A stretch of DNA of 64,000 nucleotides. Origin: Bradyrhizobium sp. 186 (GTDB taxonomy: Bacteria > Pseudomonadota > Alphaproteobacteria > Rhizobiales > Xanthobacteraceae). The notes under the pieces are model-generated. The model saw nothing but the letters and a program-made list of their open reading frames with translations. It did not search any database and was not told the origin of the DNA. A program made the position numbers and the translations under genes. Of the stretch, positions 37,343 to 45,669 are shown one piece after another; the stretch's first letter is position 1; the number at the start of each line of letters is the position of its first letter. Location: positions 1,116,001 to 1,180,000 of the forward strand of contig NZ_CP082164.1 in assembly GCF_023101685.1 (NCBI RefSeq). Direction: 5' to 3'.

Positions 37343-37600
37343 TCACGGTGCCACCAGCTCCACGCGCCGGTTGAGCGCGCAGCCGGCGTCCGTCGCGTTG
37401 GAGCCGACCGGCGCCAGCAGGCCGATGCCTGCGGTACGCAGCCTCGTCGGCGCGATGACGCCGCCAGCGAACCGACTGATCCCGGAATAGTCGCGCCCGC
37501 CGGCCGCGTCGCGCGTTTGCGCGGAGGCGGGGGCGACGGAGTGAAGCGAGAGCAGGGCGGCGAGGACAGCGAGCATCCGGTGCGGAATGGGCATGGTCAT
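37343..37600 (-). pseudogene. Collapsed OmpA-family gene (internal deletion)
   Basis: An 85-aa frame with a signal peptide (MPIPHRMLAVLAALLSLHSVAPASAQ), then GGRDYSGISRFAGG, the mature start I associate with DUF4892-OmpA type proteins. It jumps directly to RLRTAGIGLLAPVGSNATDAG and NRRVELV, the very end of an OmpA peptidoglycan-binding domain. Most of the protein is missing, so this looks like an in-frame deletion remnant. It might still be exported, but the peptidoglycan-binding core is gone. Confidence 0.55.
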
Positions 37601-37752
37601 CTCGAAGGGTTTGGGGACGGGCTGAGCGCTGCTCCTTAGTCGCGGGCGCAGGGCGATCGGCTCTGGCGAGGTCTTGCCGCTTTGACGTGAATCCTGTTCC
37701 CGGGCATGATCGCGCGCCGCTTTCCGCGCAAAATTCCTGAGGATTTCCCCGC

Positions 37753-38559
37753 ATGTTGAGATTCGCCCTGGCCACCGCGTTCGTCGTTTGTCTGACCGGC
37801 GGCTCGGCCGAGGCCGCACGCTGCGGCGGCGACTTCAACAGCTTCGTCGCCAGCATGACTTCGGAGGCGCAGGCTGCGGGGGTCTCGGCAAGCGTGACCA
37901 GTGCAGCGTTCAGCGGCGTGGCCCAGGATGGCGCCGTGCTCGCCTTCGACCGGCGCCAGCGCTACACCTTCAACAAGAGCTTTGAGCAGTACGTCTCGAC
38001 CCGCGTCGGCCCCGGCCGCATCAATGGCGGCCGCGCGCTGTTGCAGCGTCACGCCGCGCTGCTCTCGCGCATCGAGCAGCAGTTCGGCGTGCCCCGGCAG
38101 ATACTAGTCGCGATCTGGGGACTGGAGAGCGATTTCGGCAAGGGCGACATCGGCAAGCTGCCCGTGATCCGCACGCTCGCGACGCTCGCGCATGACTGCC
38201 GCCGCACCGAGCTGTTCCAGGGCGAGCTGCTGGCCGCACTCAAGATCGTCCAGCGCGGCGACCTGCCGCTGCGCGACCTCATCGGCGCCTATGCCGGCGA
38301 GATCGGCCAGACCCAGTTCCTGCCGTCGTCCTACATCAAATACGGCGTCGATTTCGACGGCGACGGCCGCGTCGACCTGCGCCACAGCGTCCCCGACGTG
38401 CTGGCCTCGACCGCGAACCTGCTGCACACCAGCGGCTTCAAGATGGGCCAGGCCTACGGCGAAGGCACCGCGAATTTCGAGGCGATGCGCGAATGGAACA
38501 GGGCGCTGATTTACCGGAAGACGATCGGGTATTTTGCGGATCGATTGATGGGTCAGTGA
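37753..38559 (+). CDS. mltB: Lytic murein transglycosylase B family
   Basis: A 268-aa periplasmic enzyme with a signal peptide (about 1-21), the MltB fold with catalytic Glu125 in IWGLESDFGKG, and the downstream GAYAGEIGQTQFLPSSYIKYGVDFDGDGRVDLRHSVPDVLASTANLL. It cleaves peptidoglycan glycan strands, forming 1,6-anhydromuropeptides. No lipobox Cys directly after the signal, so it is probably soluble. Confidence 0.92.
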   Translation: MLRFALATAFVVCLTGGSAEAARCGGDFNSFVASMTSEAQAAGVSASVTSAAFSGVAQDGAVLAFDRRQRYTFNKSFEQYVSTRVGPGRINGGRALLQRHAALLSRIEQQFGVPRQILVAIWGLESDFGKGDIGKLPVIRTLATLAHDCRRTELFQGELLAALKIVQRGDLPLRDLIGAYAGEIGQTQFLPSSYIKYGVDFDGDGRVDLRHSVPDVLASTANLLHTSGFKMGQAYGEGTANFEAMREWNRALIYRKTIGYFADRLMGQ

Positions 38560-38583
38560 AAGTCGCGCGCAGCTAACCACAAT

Positions 38584-38664
38584 CGTCATTGCGAGTGCAG
38601 CCAAGCCATCCGGAATCCCCCCGCGGAGAAGATGCTTCGTCGCAAGTGCTCCCCGCAATGACGG
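38584..38664. repeat. Dispersed repeat (CGTCATTGCGAG family)
   Basis: CGTCATTGCGAGTGCAGCCA at the left is mirrored by GCTCCCCGCAATGACGG at the right around AGCCATCC...CCCGCGGAGAAGATGCTTCGTCGCAAG. This form is widespread in Bradyrhizobium; a truncated end lies at 30064. Confidence 0.75.
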
Positions 38665-38838
38665 ACGCCGCGATGCAGCGACGATCTCGCGGCGAGCGTC
38701 TTCAGCCCGGACTTGTTGCGATCGGAATCCGGAAACGGAACTTCCATGTACATTTTTTCAGTTTGGAACCGAACCATATCGCGGCTCGCGCCCTTAACAT
38801 ACGTTAACTGGGGCCAAGAAATAATTTGGGAGTGGCCA

Positions 38839-39213
38839 ATGGGACAAGCACAGCCATATCAGGCGACCGCGTTGATTGTCGAAGACGATATCATGCAGCG
38901 TGAGATGTTGTGTCTTCTGCTCGAAGAGAGCGGCTACCAGGTTATCCAGTGCGAGAGCGCCGAGGCGGCCGAGCGCGTGCTGGAGGAGAGTGCGGGGACA
39001 CTCTGCCTGATGCTGACCGACGTGCAGCTCGCCGGCCGGATGAACGGGGTCGAGCTCGCGTATGTCGCCAAGGACCGCAATCCGAAGCTCGACGTCGTCG
39101 TCACCTCCGGCCGCCCGCTGATGCAGCCTTTGCCGAACGGCGCGAAATTCTGGGCCAAACCATGGGCTCCGCTCGATGTGCTGCGCGAGGCCGAGCTCGC
39201 GCAACTGGCGTGA
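38839..39213 (+). CDS. Single-domain response regulator receiver
   Basis: A 124-aa CheY-like receiver with no output domain. Acidic pair in ALIVEDDIMQREML, phospho-acceptor Asp in LMLTDVQLAGRMNG, the Ser/Thr in VVVTSGRPL and conserved Lys in FWAKPWAP are all present. The start at 38839 follows GGGAGTGG; a longer frame upstream reads through repeat sequence. No histidine kinase is near, so it is an orphan, possibly part of a phosphorelay. Confidence 0.88.
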   Translation: MGQAQPYQATALIVEDDIMQREMLCLLLEESGYQVIQCESAEAAERVLEESAGTLCLMLTDVQLAGRMNGVELAYVAKDRNPKLDVVVTSGRPLMQPLPNGAKFWAKPWAPLDVLREAELAQLA

Positions 39214-39269
39214 CCGTCTCTCCCGGGAGGTCGCTTTCGTGCAGCGAGGCGCGGTGATAGGGTCTCCTC

Positions 39270-39881
39270 ATGTCCTTATCGTTCCTGCTCACCTCGCTCA
39301 TCGTGGTCGCGTCCCCCGGGACCGGCGTGCTTTACACGCTGGCCGCGGCGCTGACGCGCGGCTCGCGCGCCAGCATCGCGGCGGCCTTCGGCTGCACGCT
39401 CGGGATCGTGCCGCACATGACGGCGGCAATGCTCGGCCTTGCCGCCGTGCTCCATACCAGTGCGCTCGCCTTTGCCGCGCTGAAATGGTGCGGCGTGGCC
39501 TACCTGCTCTACATGTCCTGGCAGGCGCTGCGCGAGACCGGCGCGCTCGCGGTCGAGGGTGAGATCAAGGAGCGGTCGAGCGGCCGCGTCATTGCGACCG
39601 GCTTTTTGATCAACATCCTCAATCCAAAGCTGTCGATCTTCTTCCTCGCCTTCCTGCCGCAGTTCATCGCGGTGGACGAGGCGCATGCGCTGGCGCGGAT
39701 GCTGGAATTGAGCGGCGCCTTCATGGCGATGACGTTTGCGGTGTTCGTCGTCTACGGCCTCTGCGCGGCGTCCGTACGAGAGCGCGTCATCTCGCGACCC
39801 CCTGTGATGGCTTGGCTGCGCCGGAGCTTTGCTGCCGGTTTTGCGCTGCTTGGGGCGAAGCTCGCGTTCGCGGAGCGGTAG
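39270..39881 (+). CDS. LysE-family exporter
   Basis: A 203-aa inner-membrane protein with six predicted helices and the family motifs VASPGTGVLYTLAAALTRGSRASIAAAFGCTLG and NILNPKLSIFFLAFLPQF. It probably exports amino acids or similar; substrate unknown. Confidence 0.88.
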   Translation: MSLSFLLTSLIVVASPGTGVLYTLAAALTRGSRASIAAAFGCTLGIVPHMTAAMLGLAAVLHTSALAFAALKWCGVAYLLYMSWQALRETGALAVEGEIKERSSGRVIATGFLINILNPKLSIFFLAFLPQFIAVDEAHALARMLELSGAFMAMTFAVFVVYGLCAASVRERVISRPPVMAWLRRSFAAGFALLGAKLAFAER

Positions 39882-39885
39882 GCAA

Positions 39886-39910
39886 TAAAAAAGCGGGCCT
39901 CGTGCCCGCC
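39886..39910 (-). terminator. Terminator of the Lys/Ala microprotein transcript
   Basis: On the minus strand a GCGGGC / GCCCGC stem with a 5-base loop is followed by six T. A second stable hairpin GCCCGGG / CCCGGGC (39939-39966) lies between the microprotein stop and this terminator. Confidence 0.8.
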
Positions 39911-39983
39911 GCCTTCAGTCTCTCGACTTTACCCGACGCCCGGGCGGAGCGAGGCTCCACCCGGGCAAAGAAAAATAGCTGCG

Positions 39984-40052
39984 TTACTTCTTCTTCGCCT
40001 TCTTGGCCTTTTTCGCCTTCGCCTTCTTCGCCTTCTTCGCTTTCTTAGCCAT
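39984..40052 (-). CDS. 22-residue Lys/Ala-repeat microprotein (histone H1-like)
   Basis: The ATG at 40052 with GAGAGG about 6 bases upstream opens 22 codons made only of Met, Ala and Lys (MAKKAKKAKKAKAKK, then AKKAKKK), 15 of them lysine. The repeat is KKA, like the tails of bacterial H1-like proteins and AlgP. A downstream hairpin and terminator on the same strand make a complete small transcription unit. It probably binds DNA or RNA, which is inference. It is too short for automatic gene calling. Confidence 0.6.
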   Translation of the reverse strand: MAKKAKKAKKAKAKKAKKAKKK

Positions 40053-40408
40053 AGTATCCTCTCAAGGGTTAATGGTGGAACGCGACACGAGGGATGCTCG
40101 GCGGAGGGCCAGCCTCGCAACATCCTCGACAGCAAACTCAGCAGATTCGCGGGCGCCTGCCCCGCGCTGTCACATCTGTGTCATTACGTTATCCACAGCT
40201 CAGATGCATTTTCGGGTGATTTCTGTCCGCGAATCCGCAACGGCGCGCCGCGACGCGGCTGCGCCCCGATGCCGACATGCCTAACGATCCGACAATCCGC
40301 GCGCGCCGTTCATGAATCCAAAACCAAAGGCGAGCTTTCGAGCATCGCAGTGAGAGTCCGTTAAGCGCGACCCGCGCATTATTCCCCGCAAGAAAACGGG
40401 GACGGGTC
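40053..40408. other. Divergent upstream region of microprotein and GGDEF gene
   Basis: 356 bp. It holds a single perfect DnaA box (TTATCCACA, 40189-40197) with no cluster or AT-rich partner. No other feature was recognised. Confidence 0.4.
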
Positions 40409-40471
40409 ATGGACGAACGGCGGCCAGAGACGGGGGGCGGGACGCTGCGCGTGCTGTGGTCGCGATGCTGA
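40409..40471 (+). CDS. Short upstream ORF overlapping the GGDEF gene start (20 aa)
   Basis: ATG at 40409 after GGGGACGGG encodes MDERRPETGGGTLRVLWSRC, with its TGA at 40469-40471, overlapping an ATG at 40465 of the GGDEF frame. The arrangement suggests translational coupling. Coding status is inference. Confidence 0.35.
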   Translation: MDERRPETGGGTLRVLWSRC

Positions 40472-41667
40472 ACGTCTCGACACTCTGGACGGTTTTCGTC
40501 GTCAACTTCCTGGCGCTCGGCCTGATCTGGGCCTACGTGACCCGCTCCTATCCGAAATTCGCAGCTGCACGGTTCTGGATGGCATCGGCGTTCGTCGGCG
40601 CGACGGGCGCGATGGCGGCGCTGGTCCGCCTGTTCGTCGCCTCTCCCGTGCCGCTTCTGCTCGGAGCCGCCGGCGTCATCGCGGCGAGCTGCCTGGCCGC
40701 CATGGGTATTCAGCGCTTCTACGACCGGCCGGTGTCCTGGCGAGTCATGGCCGCAACGGGCGCGTTGAGCCTCGGCGGCGTCGTGTTCTTCATGGTCGTC
40801 GTCGAGCACATGCAGCTGCGCATGCTCAGCTACACGCTCGGCCAGGGTCTGCCGCTGGCGCTGTCGCTGCGCCTCCTGCTCTCGCCGCCGGAAGGCCGCG
40901 TCAGTCCGGGCGCCCGGCTGTCCGGCATTGTGATCATGACCATCATCGCGATCCTTGCGGCTCGTACTGCGGGCAATCTGCTCGGCGGTGATTTCTCCTC
41001 AGTCGCCGGCAGCCAGTCCCACGCCGTCATGGTGCTGGGGCTCCTGTTCCTGTCGATGACGCTCAATTTCGGCTTCCTGCTGATGGCGATGGACCGGCTG
41101 CGCAACGAGGTCGCCGACCTCGCGCTGCTCGACGACCTCACCGGCGTCGCCAACCGGCGCCATCTGTTGCAGCGCCTCGCCGAGGAATGCGCCCGCTCGG
41201 AGCGCAGCGGCGAGCCGTTCTCGCTGCTGGTGATCGATCTCGACGGCTTCAAGACCATCAACGACACCCATGGACACGCCGCGGGCGACGCCTGCCTCCG
41301 GCATTTCACCCTGATGGCGCAGACGCGGCTCCGGCCGGGCGACATGCTCGCCCGCACCGGCGGCGACGAGTTCTGCGTGGTGCTGCCGTCCTCTGGTCTG
41401 CGCGAGGCGGCCTCGATTGCCCGCCGTGTGCTGGAGGTCTGCCGCCAGGATGCCGCCGGCTGCACCAGCAACGACATCCCGATCGCGATCTCGATCGGCG
41501 TGGCCGAATGGGACCGCAGCATCGGCCAATTCCCCGACCGCCTGATCGCTCATGCCGATCACGCGCTCTATGCCGCCAAGAAGAACGGCAAGAACGATTT
41601 TGCCGTCTATGATCCGGCACCGCCGCTCTCGCCCGAGCCCACCGAGGTCGCGCGCAAATTCGCATAA
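40456..41667 (+). CDS. Membrane-anchored diguanylate cyclase (GGDEF)
   Basis: A 403-aa protein with about six to eight hydrophobic segments (residues 5-210) of a MASE-like sensor and a C-terminal GGDEF domain. The active-site motif GGDEF is intact at 302-306 and the inhibitory I-site RPGD is at 293-296, five residues before it. DLTGVANRRHL marks the domain start. It is expected to make cyclic di-GMP from GTP with product inhibition. Start may be this GTG or the ATG at 40465, which overlaps a short upstream frame. Confidence 0.9.
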   Translation: MVAMLNVSTLWTVFVVNFLALGLIWAYVTRSYPKFAAARFWMASAFVGATGAMAALVRLFVASPVPLLLGAAGVIAASCLAAMGIQRFYDRPVSWRVMAATGALSLGGVVFFMVVVEHMQLRMLSYTLGQGLPLALSLRLLLSPPEGRVSPGARLSGIVIMTIIAILAARTAGNLLGGDFSSVAGSQSHAVMVLGLLFLSMTLNFGFLLMAMDRLRNEVADLALLDDLTGVANRRHLLQRLAEECARSERSGEPFSLLVIDLDGFKTINDTHGHAAGDACLRHFTLMAQTRLRPGDMLARTGGDEFCVVLPSSGLREAASIARRVLEVCRQDAAGCTSNDIPIAISIGVAEWDRSIGQFPDRLIAHADHALYAAKKNGKNDFAVYDPAPPLSPEPTEVARKFA

Positions 41668-41675
41668 GGCCTGCT

Positions 41676-41808
41676 AAAGCGCGATGAGATAAGGATGAAT
41701 CATCATCGCGCTTTAGGTTGTTGTTTGAGCATGATCTCCGCGCAAACGCGTTTCGCGTTTGTCGCGAGGGAAAACCGCTTCGCACTTTTCCGGATCATGC
41801 TCTAGGCT
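41676..41808. repeat. Dispersed repeat with AAAGCGCGATGA arms and GAGCATGATC box
   Basis: AAAGCGCGATGA / TCATCGCGCTTT is a perfect 12-bp inverted repeat around GATAAGGATGAATCA. It is followed by GAGCATGATC ... GGAAAACCGCTTCGCACTTT and GGATCATGCTCT, a second inverted pair. This composite is common in Bradyrhizobium intergenic regions. Confidence 0.75.
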
Positions 41809-41817
41809 TGGATCCAC

Positions 41818-42444
41818 ATGATGATGTTTCGCCTGTTCGCGGCCATTGTTGCCGCCCTCGCTCTGATCGCTCCCGCCGCCGCAACAGACGCCGAACTTGT
41901 GAAGATCGCGCGCGGCTCCGGCACGCCCGACATTCCCGGCCTGAAAACGGTCTGGCTCGCGCCGTGGGGCGACGTCCGCAACGCCCATCCCTGGCGCAAT
42001 ATCATCGTGCACCAGACCGAGGGGCCGGCGGGCTCGGCGCGCGGCGGCGCGCAGGAGCAGGCGAAGAATCCGACCCGCCGCGGCGTCACGGTGTGGGTCG
42101 AGACCGACGGCACGGTCTATTGGGCAGTCGCGGAAAACCTGGTGCCGACCCATGGCGACGGCGCCAACCGCAACGACAACAAGTACATCGACAACAAGGC
42201 GACCTATCGCCAGGTGGTGCGCGACAATTCGATCGGCGTCGAGTTCGCCGGCAACTATCCGGATGTCACGGCCGGTCCGACCGCGGCGCAGGTTGCGGCG
42301 TGGCGCATCCTCGTCCAGGTCCTGCGCGCGCGCTACGACATCCCGCTCGACCACGTCTATGCGCACAACTGGATCGACTACAAGGACGCGCGCTACTGCG
42401 AAGGCTGCTGGCTCGCGACGCTGGCAAGGACGTGGGGGGAGTGA
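41818..42444 (+). CDS. Exported N-acetylmuramoyl-L-alanine amidase (Amidase_2)
   Basis: A 208-aa protein with a signal peptide (FRLFAAIVAALALIAPAAAT) and an Amidase_2/PGRP fold. Zinc ligands are the His in NIIVHQTEGPAG and the His in HVYAHNWIDYKDARYC, with GVTVWVETDGTVYWAVAENLVPTHGDG between. It would cleave the muramyl-peptide bond in peptidoglycan. Three ATG codons in tandem offer alternative starts. Confidence 0.85.
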   Translation: MMMFRLFAAIVAALALIAPAAATDAELVKIARGSGTPDIPGLKTVWLAPWGDVRNAHPWRNIIVHQTEGPAGSARGGAQEQAKNPTRRGVTVWVETDGTVYWAVAENLVPTHGDGANRNDNKYIDNKATYRQVVRDNSIGVEFAGNYPDVTAGPTAAQVAAWRILVQVLRARYDIPLDHVYAHNWIDYKDARYCEGCWLATLARTWGE

Positions 42445-42452
42445 CGGCAGCG

Positions 42453-42794
42453 TCAAACCGGCTGCGCCATCCAGCCGAACAGGCGCCGGATCAATCCCGG
42501 CCGCCTCGGTAATTCCGGCGGCGCGTCGGCAGCCAGCACGCGTTTGAAGAAGTAATCCAGAAACACCATGTCGTTCGGTTCGGTGACCGTGAACTGATCG
42601 TCGCCGAAGAACACGCTGTAATCGTAGAAGAACGGCCCGACGAACGGCACAGTCGCGGTAGAGGCGTTGTCCTTGGAGATCACGAACTCGGCGGGATCGA
42701 GCCCGTGGTCGCGCATGGCCTGCTCGACCAGCGGCAGCTTGCGCATGAACTGGGCGGAGAAGCCGCTGACGGTGGATTGCAGGATGATCGACAC
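42453..42794 (-). CDS. Hypothetical protein (113 aa)
   Basis: GTG at 42794 starts a 113-aa soluble protein: SIILQSTVSGFSAQFMRKLPLVEQAMRDHGLDPAEFVISKDNASTATVPFVGPFFYDYSVFFGDDQFTV and a basic hydrophobic C-terminus. The coherent sequence and normal length of secondary-structure elements support a real gene. Family not recognised. It is convergent with the amidase gene, 8 bases away. Confidence 0.65.
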   Translation of the reverse strand: MSIILQSTVSGFSAQFMRKLPLVEQAMRDHGLDPAEFVISKDNASTATVPFVGPFFYDYSVFFGDDQFTVTEPNDMVFLDYFFKRVLAADAPPELPRRPGLIRRLFGWMAQPV

Positions 42795-42881
42795 GGCGTG
42801 CGTCCGTCCGCTTTCATGCTGTCGGTCCGATGTTTTTTGGTCGGTTGACCGGCAGGGATGGTTCAATACCGCTGTCATCGC

Positions 42882-42985
42882 CCGGTTTGACCGGGCGATC
42901 CAGTATCCCAGAGGCCTGCGTCGGAGACCTCGCTCTCAACGAGCGCCGCGGCATAGTGGATGCCCCGCTTTCGCGGGGCATGAAA
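42882..42985. repeat. REP-like element (family A)
   Basis: GTCATCGCCCGG-TTTGA-CCGGGCGAT at the left and CCCCGCTTTCGCGGGG at the right, with GATCCAGTATCCCAGAGGC and GCCGCGGCATAGTGGAT inside. Superimposable on 26357-26462. Confidence 0.8.
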
Positions 42986-43017
42986 GCGAAGAGTGGTGCT
43001 GCGCTTCTCCACCCAAC

Positions 43018-43044
43018 AAAAAAGCCGGCGTTGCCGCCGGCTTT
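43018..43044 (-). terminator. Rho-independent terminator of rpoH
   Basis: On the minus strand a 10-bp AAAGCCGGCG / CGCCGGCTTT stem with a 4-base loop is followed by a T-run. Confidence 0.9.
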
Positions 43045-43088
43045 CTGTCTCTTCGATCCGCCAATCTCTGGCGCTTCCGAAACCGCGC

Positions 43089-43988
43089 TTAGTGCGCGGC
43101 TTCCAGCGCGGCCTGTTCCGCCCTTGCGATCGTGCCCTTGACCGCGGACTGCACCTTCTCGAAGGCGCGGACCTCGATCTGGCGGACGCGCTCGCGCGAC
43201 ACGCCGAACTCGGCGGCAAGGTCTTCCAGCGTCATCGGCTCATCGGCGAGGCGACGGGCCTCGAAGATGCGGCGTTCGCGCGGATTGAGCACGCCCATGG
43301 CGCCGTTCAGCGCGTCACGGCGGTGATCATACTCCTCGTGCTCGGCTAGGATGGCTTCCTGGTTGGGCGAATTGTCGACCAGCCAGTCCTGCCATTCGCC
43401 GGCTTCGCCGTCGTCGCGGATCGGCGCGTTGAGCGACGCATCACCGCCGAGGCGGCGGTTCATGTCGATCACGTCCTGAGCGGTGACGCCGAGGCGCTTG
43501 GCAATGATCTTCACCTGGTCGGGGCGGAGATCGCCTTCGTCCAGCGCGCTGATCTTGCTCTTCGCCTTACGCAGGTTGAAGAACAGCTTCTTCTGGTTCG
43601 CGGTGGTGCCCATCTTCACGAGCGACCACGAACGCAGGATGTACTCTTGAATCGACGCCTTGATCCACCACATGGCGTAGGTGGCGAGGCGGAACCCCTT
43701 CTCGGGTTCGAAACGCTTCACCGCCTGCATCAGGCCGACGTTGCCTTCCGAGACGACCTCGGAGATCGGCAAGCCGTAGCCGCGATAGCCCATGGCGATC
43801 TTGGCCACGAGCCGGAGATGGCTGGTGACGAGTTGGTGCGCGGCGTCGCGATCGTCATGCTCGCGCCAACGCTTGGCGAGCATGTATTCCTGCTGGGGTT
43901 CCAGCATCGGAAATTTGCGGATTTCGCCGAGGTAACGAGAAAGGCCGGATTCTCCATTAAGGACCGGCAGAGTAGCGGTACGGGCCAT
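43089..43988 (-). CDS. rpoH: Heat-shock sigma factor (sigma-32)
   Basis: A 299-aa sigma factor. Region 2 reads HLRLVAKIAMGYRGYGLPISEVVSEGNVGLMQAVKRFEPEKGFRLATYAMWWIKASIQEYIL. The RpoH-specific box QKKLFFNLRKAKSK is at about 132-145, and region 4 ends VSRERVRQIEVRAFEKVQ. Bradyrhizobia carry several rpoH genes and the number cannot be assigned here. rluD lies 219 bp upstream on the same strand, a frequent alphaproteobacterial pairing. No ROSE-type thermometer was evident in the short 5' region. Confidence 0.95.
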   Translation of the reverse strand: MARTATLPVLNGESGLSRYLGEIRKFPMLEPQQEYMLAKRWREHDDRDAAHQLVTSHLRLVAKIAMGYRGYGLPISEVVSEGNVGLMQAVKRFEPEKGFRLATYAMWWIKASIQEYILRSWSLVKMGTTANQKKLFFNLRKAKSKISALDEGDLRPDQVKIIAKRLGVTAQDVIDMNRRLGGDASLNAPIRDDGEAGEWQDWLVDNSPNQEAILAEHEEYDHRRDALNGAMGVLNPRERRIFEARRLADEPMTLEDLAAEFGVSRERVRQIEVRAFEKVQSAVKGTIARAEQAALEAAH

Positions 43989-44207
43989 AGTGCGCCCTCC
44001 AAACAGGTTCAGGCCCCCGATAGCGGCGGGCCAGGCAGACGACCGCTTGGTTAAAGCCAGTCGTAGCTGCGATGTTCCGCGTTGGTCATTTCAACGCAGC
44101 CGCAATATACCCCATGAGGGGTCATTTAGGGAAGGATTGCTGACGTCACGTCCCCGTGTGGCAGCTATAACTTTTTGTAAGGTAAGGGTTTTCTGAAACT
44201 GCCTGCG

Positions 44208-45215
44208 TCATAGCGCCGCTTTCAGGGTGTCTTGGAGGAGAAGCAAATCCTCCGGCAAAGGCGCCTCCCAATGCAAAAGTTCTCCGGTCCTCGGGTGCTC
44301 CAATACCAGCAGATAAGCATGCAAGGCCTGCCGTCCAAGCGCGGTCAGGGCCGCCTGCGACTCGAGCCCGAGCTGGTTCGCCTTGGTCTTGAAATGCGGG
44401 CCATAGACGGCATCGCCCATCAGGGGATGGCCGATATGGGCGAGGTGGACGCGGATCTGGTGGGTGCGCCCGGTTTCGAGCTCGCAGGCGAGCAGCGCCG
44501 CGATCGGCTTGCCGTCACGCCCGGCAAAGCTCTCGAGGATTTCCCAATGCGTCACCGCCTCGCGGCCGCCCTGGCGCACCGCCATCTTGTCCCGCGCATA
44601 CGGGTGGCGGTCGATCGGCGCATCCACCGAGCCGCGATGGCGGCCCGGCAGACCCCAGGCAAAAGCCATATAGCCGCGCCGCATTGCCCCGGTGCGGCCG
44701 TGATCGGCGAATTGCGCGGATAGCGACTGGTGGGCGAGGTCGTTCTTGGCGACCACCATCAGCCCGGTGGTGTCCTTGTCGAGCCGGTGCACGATGCCGG
44801 GCCGGCGCACCCCGCCGATGCCGGACAGCGAAGCGCCGCAATGGGCGATCAGCGCGTTCACCAGCGTGCCGGTCTCGTGGCCGGCGGCCGGATGCACCAC
44901 CAGGCCCTTCGGCTTGTTGAGAACGATGATGTCGTCGTCCTCGAACACGATATCGAGCGCGATATCCTCGCCCTCGGGCTCCGGCGGGGCCGCCTCCGGC
45001 ACGTCGATTATGATCGTATCGCCCGATCTGACATGATAAGCGGGGTCGCGGACCGCGGCGGCCTTCAGGCTCACCGCGCCCGCCAGAATCAGGGCTTTCA
45101 GCCTTGATCGCGACAGGTCCGGCACGCGCGCCGCCAGCACGCGGTCGAGCCGGGCCGAGCCCTCGTCGCCGCCGACCACGACCTCCAACCTTTGCGCTGA
45201 ACCTGAGCTTTCCAT
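44208..45215 (-). CDS. rluD: Ribosomal large subunit pseudouridine synthase D family
   Basis: A 335-aa RluA-family enzyme with an N-terminal S4 domain (ARLDRVLAARVPDLSRSRLKALILAGAVS) and a catalytic domain with Asp in GIVHRLDKDTTGLMVVAKN. Later motifs are LETGRTHQIRVHLAHIGHPLMGDAVYG. RluD isomerises uridines in helix 69 of 23S rRNA. The start at 45215 shares the bases CATG with the start of the divergent gene; starts further upstream (to 45311) are possible. Confidence 0.92.
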   Translation of the reverse strand: MESSGSAQRLEVVVGGDEGSARLDRVLAARVPDLSRSRLKALILAGAVSLKAAAVRDPAYHVRSGDTIIIDVPEAAPPEPEGEDIALDIVFEDDDIIVLNKPKGLVVHPAAGHETGTLVNALIAHCGASLSGIGGVRRPGIVHRLDKDTTGLMVVAKNDLAHQSLSAQFADHGRTGAMRRGYMAFAWGLPGRHRGSVDAPIDRHPYARDKMAVRQGGREAVTHWEILESFAGRDGKPIAALLACELETGRTHQIRVHLAHIGHPLMGDAVYGPHFKTKANQLGLESQAALTALGRQALHAYLLVLEHPRTGELLHWEAPLPEDLLLLQDTLKAAL

Positions 45216-45558
45216 GACGACGACCGAAACCGCTGTTCCCGAACCGAGCCCCGAGCAGGCCGCGCTGTTTGCGCGGGTGCGACGGATGATGCTGATCGCG
45301 GGGTTGACCACGGCGCTGGCAATCTGCGCCGTCCTGATCGCGGTGGGCTACCGCCTTTTCAAGTCGGAGGGAAGGGCGGTCGATGTGGCCGGCGACGTCA
45401 CCGCCACCCTGCCGAAGGGCGCCAGAATCGTCTCGACCGGGGTCGCCGGCGACCGGCTCGTGATCACGCTCGACGTCGCCGGGGTCACCGAGATCCGCAC
45501 CTTCGACGCCCATACATTGAAACCCGCCGGAAAGCTGAAATTTGCCAATGAGCCGTAG
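45214..45558 (+). CDS. Small single-pass membrane protein (114 aa)
   Basis: A 114-aa protein with an N-terminal cytoplasmic tail, one membrane helix (about 27-48, LIAGLTTALAICAVLIAVGYRLF) and a small beta-rich domain (TLPKGARIVSTGVAGDRLVITLDVAGVTEIRTFDAHTLKPAGKLKF). It is possibly the DUF6476 family, but I am not sure. Its ATG overlaps head-to-head with the rluD ATG. Confidence 0.75.
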   Translation: MTTTETAVPEPSPEQAALFARVRRMMLIAGLTTALAICAVLIAVGYRLFKSEGRAVDVAGDVTATLPKGARIVSTGVAGDRLVITLDVAGVTEIRTFDAHTLKPAGKLKFANEP

Positions 45559-45669
45559 TGCCGCTCAAGCGCGTCGGCGCTGAATTGTTGATGGTTCCTT
45601 GATCTGTGTTGTCCTGTTCCGCAACTTCTGATTTAGCTTCCGATCGGGAAATGCGGGCTGGGACTGGGA

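Noticed and set aside
40189..40197. Perfect DnaA box TTATCCACA
   Set aside because: A single box without a cluster, AT-rich region or origin genes; expected by chance in a window this size.
44079..44097. Inverted repeat GCGTTG-N7-CAACGC upstream of rpoH considered as operator or thermometer
   Set aside because: Too short and too far from the start to assign a role, and it does not resemble a ROSE element.
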